A DNA stretch of 64,000 bases, taken from contig NZ_CP096258.1 in NCBI RefSeq assembly GCF_023205015.1, forward strand, positions 4,340,001 through 4,404,000. The letters are read 5' to 3'. The DNA is from Providencia rettgeri. Lineage in GTDB: Bacteria > Pseudomonadota > Gammaproteobacteria > Enterobacterales > Enterobacteriaceae. Within the stretch, counting starts at the first letter, position 1. The number at the start of each line of letters is the position of its first letter. The notes under the pieces are model-generated. The model ran no database searches, was not told the origin of the DNA, and was given only the letters and a program-made list of their open reading frames with translations. Both the position numbers and the translations under genes were made by a program. This document shows positions 27,724-37,332 of the stretch, one piece after another.

Positions 27724-28662
27724 ATGATCATAGTCACTGGTGGAGCTGGTTTTATTGGCAGCAATATTATTAAAGCCCTAAATGCAATCGGCCGCACAGA
27801 TATCCTAGTGGTTGATAACCTGAAAGATGGCACTAAATTTGCCAACCTTGTTGACCTTGATATTGCGGATTACGCAGATAAAGAAGATTTCATTGTGAGT
27901 ATCATCGCGGGTGATGATTTCGGTGAAGTTGACGCGGTATTCCACGAAGGCGCTTGTTCATCAACCACAGAGTGGGATGGCAAGTATATGATGGACAATA
28001 ACTACCAGTTTTCTAAAGAGTTATTACATTACTGCTTAGAGCGCGAAATTCCATTCTTATACGCATCTTCAGCCGCAACTTATGGCGGTCGTAGCGATAA
28101 CTTTATTGAAGAACGCCAGTTCGAAAAACCATTAAATGTCTATGGTTATTCAAAATTCCAATTTGACCAATATGTACGTGAGATCCTGCCAGAAGCCAAT
28201 TCACAAGTTTGTGGTTTCCGCTATTTCAATGTTTATGGGCCAAATGAAGACCATAAAGGCAGCATGGCGAGTGTCGCTTATCACTTAAATAAACAAATTA
28301 ATGAAGGGCAAAACCCAAAACTGTTCGAAGGTAGCGATACTTTCCGCCGTGACTTTATTTATGTGGGCGATGTGGCTGCGGTCAATTTATGGTTCTGGGA
28401 AAACAATGTTTCAGGTATTTTTAACTGCGGTACAGGACGTGCGGAATCTTTCCAAGCTGTTGCTGATGCAGTCACTGAATTCCACAAAGACAAAAATGTG
28501 GCTATCGAATACATTGAATTCCCTGAGAAATTAAAAGGTCGCTACCAAAGCTTCACACAAGCTGACCTGACTAAATTACGTGCTGCTGGCTACACTGCGC
28601 CATTTAAAACAGTTGCTGAAGGTGTCACCGAATATATGCACCTGCTCAATAAAGACGCGTAA
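27724..28662 (+). CDS. hldD: ADP-L-glycero-D-manno-heptose 6-epimerase HldD
   Basis: Last step of ADP-heptose synthesis for the LPS inner core. NADP-binding motif VTGGAGFIGSNI at residues 4-15; catalytic YGYSK about 140. Length 312 aa is typical. It is followed 24 nt downstream by waaF, as in the enterobacterial hldD-waaF-waaC operon. Confidence 0.96.
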   Translation: MIIVTGGAGFIGSNIIKALNAIGRTDILVVDNLKDGTKFANLVDLDIADYADKEDFIVSIIAGDDFGEVDAVFHEGACSSTTEWDGKYMMDNNYQFSKELLHYCLEREIPFLYASSAATYGGRSDNFIEERQFEKPLNVYGYSKFQFDQYVREILPEANSQVCGFRYFNVYGPNEDHKGSMASVAYHLNKQINEGQNPKLFEGSDTFRRDFIYVGDVAAVNLWFWENNVSGIFNCGTGRAESFQAVADAVTEFHKDKNVAIEYIEFPEKLKGRYQSFTQADLTKLRAAGYTAPFKTVAEGVTEYMHLLNKDA

Positions 28663-28685
28663 CATTTATTTCTGAAAAATCATTT

Positions 28686-29732
28686 ATGAAAATATTGGTG
28701 ATCGGCCCTTCATGGGTAGGAGATATGATGATGTCACAAAGCCTTTATCGCACGATCAAGGCTTTACATCCCCATGCACAGATTGATGTGATGGCGCCAC
28801 AATGGTGCCGTCCTTTACTCGCCAAAATGCCTGAAGTTAGCGAAGCTATTCCTATGCCTCTCGGGCATGGCGCACTGGAAATAGGTGAACGTCGTCGATT
28901 AGGTAAAAGTTTGCAGGTAAATGGCTATAACCAAGCTATTGTGTTACCAAATTCATTAAAATCTGCACTTGTGCCCTTCTTTGCAAAGATCCCCAAAAGA
29001 ACGGGGTGGCGTGGCGAAATGCGCTATGGCCTACTCAATGATATTCGTCCATTGAATAAAGAAGCGTTTCCTTTAATGGTGCAACGATACGTTGCGCTTG
29101 CTTATGATAAGCAAGCTATTCAATCAGCTTCCGATATTCCGACACCCATTTTACCGCCTAAACTAGTTACGGTGCCGCAAGAAGTCACTGAAACCCTGCA
29201 AACCTTTGGGGTTGATGGTTCTCGCCCTATTATTGGTTTTTGCCCAGGGGCAGAGTTCGGCCCCGCCAAGCGCTGGCCTCACTACCACTACGCTTCTCTT
29301 GCTCAAACACTGATTAGCCAAAAAGGCTATCAGGTGCTACTATTTGGTTCACAAAAAGACCACGAAGCCGGTGAAGCTATTCGTTTAGAGCTGACCGATG
29401 ATGCTAAATCGCATTGCCATAATTTTTCAGGGAAAACATCGTTAGAACAAGCCGTTAATCTAATCGATGCCTGCCATGCCGTTGTCAGTAATGATTCGGG
29501 TTTGATGCATGTCGCAGCAGCACTCGGTAAACCGCTTGTCGCTTTATATGGCCCAAGTAGCCCTGATTTCACCCCACCATTATCAGATAAAGCAGAAGTG
29601 ATCCGCTTAATTACCGGGTATCACAAAGTGCGTAAAGGGGATGGTGAAAGTGGTTATCACCAAAGTTTGATTGATATCCAACCCCAATTAGTTATCGATG
29701 CATTAGCTCGGTTAAATATAGGTATTGAATGA
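28686..29732 (+). CDS. waaF: ADP-heptose:LPS heptosyltransferase II WaaF
   Basis: GT9 enzyme adding the second heptose of the inner core. N-terminus MKILVIGPSWVGDMMMSQSLY and the C-terminal nucleotide-sugar region (VVSNDSGLMHVAAALGKPLVALYG) are classic. Length 348 aa. Overlaps waaC by 4 nt. Confidence 0.95.
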   Translation: MKILVIGPSWVGDMMMSQSLYRTIKALHPHAQIDVMAPQWCRPLLAKMPEVSEAIPMPLGHGALEIGERRRLGKSLQVNGYNQAIVLPNSLKSALVPFFAKIPKRTGWRGEMRYGLLNDIRPLNKEAFPLMVQRYVALAYDKQAIQSASDIPTPILPPKLVTVPQEVTETLQTFGVDGSRPIIGFCPGAEFGPAKRWPHYHYASLAQTLISQKGYQVLLFGSQKDHEAGEAIRLELTDDAKSHCHNFSGKTSLEQAVNLIDACHAVVSNDSGLMHVAAALGKPLVALYGPSSPDFTPPLSDKAEVIRLITGYHKVRKGDGESGYHQSLIDIQPQLVIDALARLNIGIE

Positions 29733-30694
29733 TGAGAGTATTATTAGTCAAAACATCTTCAATGGGGGATGTTTTACACTCATTACCTGCACTGACCGAT
29801 GCACAACAAGCTATACCCGATATTCAATTCGATTGGGTCGTTGAGGAAGGCTTCGCGCAAATCCCAACATGGCACAGTGCCGTTAACCAAGTGATCCCTG
29901 TGGCCATTCGCCGCTGGCGAAAAAATTGGTTTTCTGCCCCGATCAGAGCCGAACGTGCAGAGTTTCGCAAGAAATTACAAGCAACACATTATGACGCGAT
30001 TATTGATGCGCAAGGGTTATTAAAGAGCGCTTTTCTTGTCACCCGCTTAGCTCATGGCGATAAACATGGCTATGATCGCCATAGTATTCGCGAGCCATTA
30101 GCCAGCTTCTTTTATGACCATTGTTATGCTGTCAGTAAGCAACAACATGCCGTTGAACGTATTCGCCAGTTATTTGCCAAAAGCCTTGGTTATACCTGCC
30201 CAACACAGCAAGGCGATTACGCAATTGCTCGCCACTTTTTACAGTCAAAAGAAGAGCATCAAAGCCCTTATGTCATTTTCCTGCACTCAACTACCCGTGA
30301 TGATAAACACTGGCCTGAAGAAAATTGGCGAGAGCTCATTGGACTGATGGCTGAAAGTGGCATCAAAATCAAACTACCGTGGGGAGCACCTCATGAGCAA
30401 CAACGTGCAGAACGATTAGCAAAAGGCTTTGATTTTGTTGAGGTTTTACCTAAACTTACCTTAGCGGAAGTCGCACAACAAATTGCTAATGCTAAAGCCG
30501 TCGTTTCTGTCGATACTGGACTTAGCCATTTAACCGCGGCACTTGATAAACCTAATTTTACCCTGTTTGGCCCCACTGACCCCGGCTTGATTGGGGGATA
30601 TGGGCAAGGGCAGCATACGATTAAATCTTCGAGTAACCATATCGAGGATATAAGTGCTACATACACTTATGAACAGTTGAAACATTTTCTATAG
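29729..30694 (+). CDS. waaC: ADP-heptose:LPS heptosyltransferase I WaaC
   Basis: GT9 enzyme adding the first heptose to Kdo2-lipid A. The N-terminus VLLVKTSSMGDVLHSLPAL and VSVDTGLSHLTAALDKP are diagnostic. Length 321 aa. It is the last clear gene of the hldD-waaF-waaC operon; yibB follows after 94 nt. Confidence 0.95.
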   Translation: MMRVLLVKTSSMGDVLHSLPALTDAQQAIPDIQFDWVVEEGFAQIPTWHSAVNQVIPVAIRRWRKNWFSAPIRAERAEFRKKLQATHYDAIIDAQGLLKSAFLVTRLAHGDKHGYDRHSIREPLASFFYDHCYAVSKQQHAVERIRQLFAKSLGYTCPTQQGDYAIARHFLQSKEEHQSPYVIFLHSTTRDDKHWPEENWRELIGLMAESGIKIKLPWGAPHEQQRAERLAKGFDFVEVLPKLTLAEVAQQIANAKAVVSVDTGLSHLTAALDKPNFTLFGPTDPGLIGGYGQGQHTIKSSSNHIEDISATYTYEQLKHFL

Positions 30695-30788
30695 AAAGGT
30701 ATCTTAGCTACTCAAACTTTTTAATCTTTTACCACATCATTTACGTAGGCAACCTTTTTCGTCTACCCAATACCAGACATTAATTATA

Positions 30789-31649
30789 ATGAATAATTCA
30801 ATTACAATCATAACGGCATTTTTTGACATCGGTAGAGGAAATTGGAATGCTAAGAGTGGTCGTTCCGATAGATTAGAAAGAACGGCTGATACCTATTTTA
30901 ATCATTTTAAACAATTAGCTAAACTTGATAATAAAATCATTATTTTCACTTCGCCAGACTTAAAAGAGAAAGTGCTTAAGCTTAGAAAAGGCAAACCAAC
31001 TCATGTCATTACAATTAACCTAAACCAGAAATTTAATTTTATAATAAAAAAAATATCTTCTATTCAGAATAGTCATTCATTTAAAAGCCTTATAAAACCA
31101 GAACAATTACAGAACCCTGAGTATTGGTCTGCTGAATATGTATTGATTAACAATTTAAAACCTTATTTTATCCATAGAGCAATTAAGTCAGGGCTAACCA
31201 ATGATGAGCTCATTGCATGGGTCGATTTTGGTTACATCAGAAAAGAAAAGACACGATATGGATTAGTTCGGTGGTCTCACCCATTTGACCGTAGCAAAGT
31301 TCACCTTTTCTCCATTAACGAAAATTTGGATTTACAAAATGAAGCAGCTGTAATGGATAAAGTCATCAATAATGAAACCTACATAATTGGTGGTGTTATT
31401 GTTGCGACTAAAGAAAAGTGGATTGAATTTTATTCGCTTGTTTTTCAAACTCAAAAAAGATTAATACAATCTGGTGTTATTGATGATGACCAAGGTGTAT
31501 TTTTAATTTGTGCTAGTCAAAAACCTAGTTTATTTAAATTAAATTATCTTGGTCATATGGAATGGTTTAAAGTATTTAGATTATTTCATGAAGGCTCAAA
31601 AATTAATTACTTAACACGTCTAGCCATCTTACTAAGAGTAATTAAATAA
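30789..31649 (+). CDS. yibB: HtrL/YibB-family (WlaTC) protein
   Basis: A 286-aa cytoplasmic protein matching the HtrL/WlaTC family: TIITAFFDIGRGNW at the N-terminus, LIAWVDFGYIR in the middle and DDQGVFLICASQ towards the end. In E. coli yibB lies next to the waa locus and is regarded as a putative LPS- or glycan-related protein of unknown reaction. It is AT-rich compared with waaC, which suggests later acquisition. A strong hairpin follows. Confidence 0.8.
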   Translation: MNNSITIITAFFDIGRGNWNAKSGRSDRLERTADTYFNHFKQLAKLDNKIIIFTSPDLKEKVLKLRKGKPTHVITINLNQKFNFIIKKISSIQNSHSFKSLIKPEQLQNPEYWSAEYVLINNLKPYFIHRAIKSGLTNDELIAWVDFGYIRKEKTRYGLVRWSHPFDRSKVHLFSINENLDLQNEAAVMDKVINNETYIIGGVIVATKEKWIEFYSLVFQTQKRLIQSGVIDDDQGVFLICASQKPSLFKLNYLGHMEWFKVFRLFHEGSKINYLTRLAILLRVIK

Positions 31650-31674
31650 CAAAATATTATTGGTTTATTACAAC

Positions 31675-31709
31675 GCCCCCAAGTAATTGGCAGTCCAATT
31701 ATTGGGGGC
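31675..31709. terminator. Bidirectional terminator between yibB and the GT39 gene
   Basis: GCCCCCAA (31675-31682) pairs with TTGGGGGC (31702-31709), and TAATTGG (31684-31690) with CCAATTA (31695-31701) inside it, giving a long stem between convergent genes. Confidence 0.85.
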
Positions 31710-31726
31710 AATTCACAAGATATTTC

Positions 31727-33187
31727 TTATTTCTCTGGCGCAATAAACCCAAAGCACATAGTTTCAAGTTCTGCATCTGGTTCAGAACGATAAATCACAT
31801 CTTCTTTTTCTATCGTAAACTGTGGCCAGAACTTACGAACCTTAGCAAAGTTTTCATGGGCGCAATCATCATATTTCTTGCCCAGCAATAACGCCCCATG
31901 TTGGCGAATTTCAGCTTCTGTAATATCACGGTTGTACACATTTGGCGGCATATGTTTTTCCATTGACCATGGCTGGATCACATGTGGCCTGTCCTTACCA
32001 TAAATAATAAACCATTGATATTGATTATCTTCTCCGCCAACATATTTTACTGGCGTACCATAACGCTGATACCAACGTTGCTCACCATCTGCTATCAAGG
32101 TTTTTACACCAATAAATTTTTGCCCTGCTCCACGGATATTCGCAGCCTGAACCGTGATATAACCAACCACCACTAAAACACCAAAAATGGCAAAACCAAC
32201 CAATGACTTCTTAAACGGTTTTCTTGGCATCACGGTTATTGAGCCAACAAATAAAGGCGCACTAATAGCCATAAATGGCTGCAACCATTCAGTTATTCGA
32301 CCACCATCGTGGAAAGAGAACCAGCCATAGATCACCACCAGTGGAAAAAGAAGAATAAAGTTAGCCAAGCGATTAGGTAATGCTTTCGGCCATCCTAACT
32401 TTCCACCACTGCAATAAACAATAATCGCAGTAATGACTAACGGATAAAACACGCTAAGTGCTGCTTGTGTGGTATGAAGATTAAACCCAGGGTCGATTTG
32501 TGAGTCCACCCATTTGAAAGCCGAAAAGTCCGTTGCCATCAACCAAAAGAGATTTGGTAATACCAAAGCAAACCACAAAGCGATCGCAAGGTAAAAAACA
32601 GGTTGACGATAGCTTTGGCGAACCTGTTTCACAAATAGGGTTAATAAGAAAACAGACCCAACTAATGCTAACGTTGAATATTTCCCCATCGTTGCAAGAG
32701 CTGAAAATAAAGCAAACGGCAACCACCATGCAGGATTATCATCAACAGCACGTAAAAAGAAATAAATAACCCAAGGCCATAATGTCACTAAAATATAGTT
32801 ATCATTATAAGGAATGATATCGAAATTAATAACACCTGATAAATTCAACATTAGCATTGCAAACCAAGCGAGGTCGCGGCGCCCAGTTAAACGAAAAGCC
32901 AACTTCCACACACCAAGTAAACCGAATGCGATACCCGCAAAGTGGCTAAAGTACCAATAAAAACTATAGGAGATATCAAGATAAATTGCCGGCCACATCA
33001 TAACGCCAACAAACCATGGGTTTTTAGGTGATCCCCACTCCCCGTTCATCCCCCAATTTACCGCTTCTACTGTGTCATAAGGTACGGTTGGGTCGAAATA
33101 AAAACTCGCTAAGATCCAAGCTATGGCATAGCTTATGACCCATACATAAACATATTTATTTGAAATTGATTGATTAATGGCTGGCAT
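31727..33187 (-). CDS. GT39-family membrane glycosyltransferase
   Basis: A 486-aa protein with about 10-12 membrane segments and a C-terminal periplasmic domain, of the ArnT/PMT_2-like GT39 family. The first periplasmic loop carries the acidic motif YDTVEAVNWG (about 36-45), where these enzymes hold their catalytic Asp, followed by WGSPKNPW. Such enzymes take sugar from a polyprenyl-phosphate donor and transfer it to lipid A, core sugars or proteins. Next to waaA and the core genes, transfer onto lipid A or the inner core is a reasonable inference; the sugar is unknown. Confidence 0.7.
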   Translation of the reverse strand: MPAINQSISNKYVYVWVISYAIAWILASFYFDPTVPYDTVEAVNWGMNGEWGSPKNPWFVGVMMWPAIYLDISYSFYWYFSHFAGIAFGLLGVWKLAFRLTGRRDLAWFAMLMLNLSGVINFDIIPYNDNYILVTLWPWVIYFFLRAVDDNPAWWLPFALFSALATMGKYSTLALVGSVFLLTLFVKQVRQSYRQPVFYLAIALWFALVLPNLFWLMATDFSAFKWVDSQIDPGFNLHTTQAALSVFYPLVITAIIVYCSGGKLGWPKALPNRLANFILLFPLVVIYGWFSFHDGGRITEWLQPFMAISAPLFVGSITVMPRKPFKKSLVGFAIFGVLVVVGYITVQAANIRGAGQKFIGVKTLIADGEQRWYQRYGTPVKYVGGEDNQYQWFIIYGKDRPHVIQPWSMEKHMPPNVYNRDITEAEIRQHGALLLGKKYDDCAHENFAKVRKFWPQFTIEKEDVIYRSEPDAELETMCFGFIAPEK

Positions 33188-33386
33188 ATAGTCTTAAAAA
33201 GATAAGCAAAAGTTCCAACATTCCATTTGGATACTACCCTAATAGTAATAAACCAAATCGAATGACTCTATAATAAACGAGGCAGTGTACTATAGTTTAA
33301 ATGCAATACTAGGATGTGCCAGAAAATATTCACAATCTATTGTTGTAATGTTCAAGTTAATATTCAAAAAAAGACATTACTTGGCA

Positions 33387-34667
33387 TTATTGCTCTCGCG
33401 GAGGCAAATAGGGTTGCAATAGTTTTAATAATCTTTGAAGAGCACCTTGGTTCTCATGAAGAACCTCGGCGGCGTGACGACCATAATATAAACGGTAATC
33501 CTCATCAGAAAGTAAACTCGTCACGGCTTGGACCATCGATTCACTATCTGTCACCGTAATCAATCCATCTGCTTGAGTCAGCTTTCCACAAATATCTTTG
33601 AAATTAAATGTGTGCGGCCCCATTAATACAGGTAAAGCGTGGGCTGCCGCTTCGAGCGGATTATGTCCTCCAGTTTCTACCAAGCTTCCCCCAACAAAGG
33701 CAATATCCGCAATTCCATATAACAACATCAATTCCCCCATGGTATCACCAATCACCACTTGGATATCTGCGGAAGGAATCGCATTCGCACTGCGACGAAT
33801 AAAGGTTAAGCCGGCTTTTTGGGTCAGTTCTTCTGCTTTAGCAAAGCGTTCTGGATGGCGAGGAACTAAAATTAAAAGCAAATCAGGAAAACGGGATAAC
33901 AACTTTTGATGAGTTTCTAATACAATGGCTTCTTCACCCTCATGAGTGCTGGTCGCTATCCAGACAGGACGATGTGCTGCCCATTGGCGACGCAACGTTA
34001 TCGCCCTTACGGCTAATTCAGGCGTCACTGAGATGTCAAACTTCAAGCTCCCCGTGACACTCAATTGCATCCGCCGTAACCCTAATTGAACGAAGCGTTC
34101 ACCATCTTCTTGATGTTGTGCTGCGACCATCGTGACATTACGTAGCATACGTTTCACAAAACTACCTAGCTTTTGATACCCAGCAGCAGAGCGCTCAGAA
34201 AGCCTTGCATTCGCAATAACCAATGGAATTTTACGTTTATGCAATTGATTAATCATGTTTGGCCATAACTCAGTTTCCATAATGATCACAAGTTTTGGGT
34301 CGACTTGTTTCAGGAAACGGCGCATTGAACCAGGGAGGTCATAAGGTAAATAGACGTGGTCGACATCATCACCAAATGCAGAAAGAACACGCTCTGAGCC
34401 AGTTGGCGTCATTGTTGTTACTGTAATTGGCAAAGACGGATAGTGATGGCGAAGTGCACGGACTAATGGAACCGCTGCGAGGGTTTCCCCGACAGAAACT
34501 GAATGTAATAAAATGCCTTGAGGTTTTACTTTTCCTGCACAAAAGCCATAACGTTCGCCCCAACGTTTACGATACGCAGGCGCTTTACGGCTGCGCAGCA
34601 ATAGGCGAACCCATATAAATGGTTGGATAAGATAAAGAAGTACCTGATATAAACGCAGCAATAACAT
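33387..34667 (-). CDS. waaA: 3-deoxy-D-manno-octulosonic acid transferase WaaA
   Basis: Bifunctional Kdo transferase adding Kdo residues to lipid IVA. A membrane anchor at the N-terminus is followed by RKAPAYRKRWGERYG and the GT-B motifs HSVSVGETLAAVPL and GGHNPLEAAA. I chose the ATG at 34667, which aligns with the E. coli N-terminus (LLYLIQPFIW), giving 426 aa; an upstream in-frame start at 34688 has no support. Unlike in E. coli, coaD is divergent rather than downstream, and no waaE is present nearby. Confidence 0.95.
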   Translation of the reverse strand: MLLLRLYQVLLYLIQPFIWVRLLLRSRKAPAYRKRWGERYGFCAGKVKPQGILLHSVSVGETLAAVPLVRALRHHYPSLPITVTTMTPTGSERVLSAFGDDVDHVYLPYDLPGSMRRFLKQVDPKLVIIMETELWPNMINQLHKRKIPLVIANARLSERSAAGYQKLGSFVKRMLRNVTMVAAQHQEDGERFVQLGLRRMQLSVTGSLKFDISVTPELAVRAITLRRQWAAHRPVWIATSTHEGEEAIVLETHQKLLSRFPDLLLILVPRHPERFAKAEELTQKAGLTFIRRSANAIPSADIQVVIGDTMGELMLLYGIADIAFVGGSLVETGGHNPLEAAAHALPVLMGPHTFNFKDICGKLTQADGLITVTDSESMVQAVTSLLSDEDYRLYYGRHAAEVLHENQGALQRLLKLLQPYLPPREQ

Positions 34668-34858
34668 TCGATCTGATTCACTTACCAAAATTGGCGCTAT
34701 CTTACCATAAAGCTCAGATAAAAGTGTGCAGAATATGCACCTAAAAATAGCAGTAAAATCTTATCTACTGTTGCAACCATGCTAGATAGCCGATAATGTT
34801 AGCGCTTATTCATGCTATTTTTTCGAATAGATAATGCAAATAACGAGATACTATCGCC

Positions 34859-35344
34859 ATGAAACATAAGGCTATTTACCCTGGTACGTTTGACCCTGTG
34901 ACATCAGGACATGTTGATATTGTTACCCGAGCAGCAGCAATGTTTGACCATGTTTTGCTGGCTATTGCGAATAGCCAACGAAAAAACCCGATGTTTTCCC
35001 TTGATGAGCGCGTTGCCCTTGCTAAAGAAGTCACTTCTCACCTGGATAATGTTGAAGTTGTTGGGTTTTCTGAATTGATGGCTAATTTTGCACAAAAAAA
35101 TGGCGCTAATATTCTTATTCGTGGCGTTCGTTCTGTGGCTGATTTCGAATATGAGTGGCAATTAGCAAATATGAACCGCCATTTTGTTCCTGACTTGGAA
35201 ACTGTATTTTTATTGCCATCGCAAAGTTTGTCCTTTGTTTCTTCTTCTTTAATCAAAGATGTTGCCCTTCACGATGGTGATATTTCGTCTTTTCTGCCGC
35301 CTATAGTTGCTGAGGCAATGCTAAAGAAACTCAATAAAAAATAG
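34859..35344 (+). CDS. coaD: Phosphopantetheine adenylyltransferase CoaD
   Basis: Penultimate step of CoA biosynthesis. The nucleotidyltransferase T/HxGH motif is in YPGTFDPVTSGHVDI (about 7-21) and the C-terminal SSSLIKDVA segment is present. Length 161 aa is typical. Convergent with mutM. Confidence 0.95.
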   Translation: MKHKAIYPGTFDPVTSGHVDIVTRAAAMFDHVLLAIANSQRKNPMFSLDERVALAKEVTSHLDNVEVVGFSELMANFAQKNGANILIRGVRSVADFEYEWQLANMNRHFVPDLETVFLLPSQSLSFVSSSLIKDVALHDGDISSFLPPIVAEAMLKKLNKK

Positions 35345-35361
35345 CAAAGGCTCGCTATTTT
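35338..35361. terminator. Hairpin between convergent coaD and mutM
   Basis: AAAATAGC (35338-35345) pairs with GCTATTTT (35354-35361) around an 8-nt loop. It overlaps the end of both genes and carries T/A tracts on both sides, so it may terminate both transcripts. Confidence 0.75.
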
Positions 35362-36164
35362 TGGCACTGCGGACAAAAGAAAGTGCTACGTTGCCCCTGT
35401 TTAATGCTTTCTATAGGCGTACCACACATTGAGCAGGGTTCACCTTTTTTTCCATAGACAAACAACTCTTGGGCAAAATACCCTGGCTTGCCATCCGACT
35501 GTAAGAAATCTTTTAGTGTCGTGCCGCCTTGCTCAATGGAGCGTTGTAACACCTTTTTGATCTGTTGCACGAGTTCTGTAATTTCAGCCAATGTTAATGT
35601 ATTAGTGATTTTTTCAGGTGATATTTTCGTCGCAAATAATGCTTCATTGGCATAAATATTACCGACGCCAACAACCACTTTGTTGTCCATTAACCACGGC
35701 TTAACGGCCACTTTTTTCTTTTGCGCTAATTCATAAAGATATTGGGGATTAAAGGCATCTGATAATGGCTCAGGGCCTAAGTGTGCAAGTACCGAACTGT
35801 TTTCTAAATCATCACACCAGAGCCATGCGCCAAAACGACGAGGGTCTGTATAGCGTAGTACTTTACCATCTCGCATGACTAAATCTACATGGTCATGTTT
35901 TTCCTCAGGCAATTCTTCGGTCAAAATACGCACACTACCAGACATGCCCAGATGAACAATAACCCAACCTGTTTGCAATTCAATCAGCAAATACTTAGCG
36001 CGACGTTGCACACTCAGAACTATTTCATCTGATAAGCTTTTAATTTGTTCACTAACAGGCCAACGTAATCGACTGTTGCGTACAATGGCGTAAGAGATTG
36101 TATTTCCGACTAAATGTGGCTCTATCCCACGGCGACTGGTTTCAACTTCTGGTAGTTCTGGCAT
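35355..36164 (-). CDS. mutM: Formamidopyrimidine-DNA glycosylase MutM
   Basis: Base-excision repair of 8-oxoguanine. The N-terminal catalytic PELPEVETSRRG (Pro2/Glu3), the H2TH region and the C-terminal zinc finger (CSMCGTPI...RSTFFCPQCQ) are complete. Length 269 aa. It follows the waa operon by 21 nt and may be co-transcribed with it. Confidence 0.96.
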   Translation of the reverse strand: MPELPEVETSRRGIEPHLVGNTISYAIVRNSRLRWPVSEQIKSLSDEIVLSVQRRAKYLLIELQTGWVIVHLGMSGSVRILTEELPEEKHDHVDLVMRDGKVLRYTDPRRFGAWLWCDDLENSSVLAHLGPEPLSDAFNPQYLYELAQKKKVAVKPWLMDNKVVVGVGNIYANEALFATKISPEKITNTLTLAEITELVQQIKKVLQRSIEQGGTTLKDFLQSDGKPGYFAQELFVYGKKGEPCSMCGTPIESIKQGQRSTFFCPQCQK

Positions 36165-36185
36165 ATATAAACTCGCATTTCTCGC

Positions 36186-37331
36186 TTAGGGATACCATTT
36201 CGCAATTACCCTCATGAGCTCATCTTTGACAATTTCCCAAGTGAAATTATCATAAGCATGTTTTTTAGCATGATAGGCTATTTCTCGACTATTTGGGTGA
36301 TTTAACGCGCTAGTAATATCCTCTGCCATACTCAAAGGCGAAAGTGGCTCCCTGAAAATAAACCCCGTTTCATTATGGGAAATAAATTCCACCATTGCCC
36401 CTCGCTGGCTTGCTATCACAGGGCGACCCGAAGCCATCGCTTCTAATGCGACCATACAAAATGGCTCTGGAGCGATGGAAGGTACTGCAATCACATCCGC
36501 TAGAGAATAATAGTGCCTAATTTTTTCAGGATGAACACCACCTAAAAAAATACATTGCTCACCCAAATTTTTCGCATAATCTTTTACTTCGTCTTGATAT
36601 TGCGCTAGTTCACCTTTTAATGCGGCATTTGGATCACCAACAATGACAAGCTTATAACGAGGGTCTTCTTTAAAGAAAGTCTCACACGCCTGCATTAATT
36701 CAAGTAATCCTTTATCCCTAGCGATTCGGCCAGCGAATAAAACTATTTTATCTTCTACTGTTAGCCCAAAATCCTCACGCTTGACCTCAGGTGATTGAGC
36801 ATAAATTTCACCATCGAACCCGTTACGCACCACTTCAATAAACGCATTTGGTAAACGTTCCCTGTACCAATTTTTCATAAAGTGGCTTGGTACAATGATT
36901 TTTATGTCTTCAGGAACATCTTTAGGCTCGTACAAATTATGCATGTGTAATACAACGTTATTATGCCCTTCTTTCTTAATTATTTTTTTGAAGGATTTAA
37001 TATGATTGTGAACAAAAATAACGCTTTCATTCGGATTTGGCGAAAATTGGTGTTTAATTTTGACAATTCTATCTGCATAAGAATATGGGTCTAATCTTGT
37101 CCATTTCTTAAATAGCCTTGTATACACTTTCCCAAACTTAATGCGCTCAATTTCACAATGCTCATTAACAACAGAGTGAGCACTATATCCATCATTTTGT
37201 ATACAAACGATTCGGTTTTCAATGTCTAATCGTTTAGCGACATTGTACATCCACGATTCAATTGCTGCCGCACTTTTAGGCGGTATAGAAAATATAGGAG
37301 AAACTGTTAAGACAATTTTATTAATCATCAT
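36186..37331 (-). CDS. Glycosyltransferase family 4, LPS core
   Basis: GT-B transferase with the GT4 signatures VLFAGRIARDKGLLEL (about 215-230) and EPFCMVALEAMASGRPVIAS in the C-terminal domain. I use the ATG at 37331 (or 37328), directly after the stop of the upstream GT8 gene, giving 381 aa; the longer frame to 37403 would overlap that gene by 71 nt. It is the last core transferase gene of the waaQ operon and probably adds an outer-core sugar. The sugar and linkage cannot be read from sequence. Confidence 0.8.
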   Translation of the reverse strand: MMINKIVLTVSPIFSIPPKSAAAIESWMYNVAKRLDIENRIVCIQNDGYSAHSVVNEHCEIERIKFGKVYTRLFKKWTRLDPYSYADRIVKIKHQFSPNPNESVIFVHNHIKSFKKIIKKEGHNNVVLHMHNLYEPKDVPEDIKIIVPSHFMKNWYRERLPNAFIEVVRNGFDGEIYAQSPEVKREDFGLTVEDKIVLFAGRIARDKGLLELMQACETFFKEDPRYKLVIVGDPNAALKGELAQYQDEVKDYAKNLGEQCIFLGGVHPEKIRHYYSLADVIAVPSIAPEPFCMVALEAMASGRPVIASQRGAMVEFISHNETGFIFREPLSPLSMAEDITSALNHPNSREIAYHAKKHAYDNFTWEIVKDELMRVIAKWYP

Positions 37332-37332
37332 A

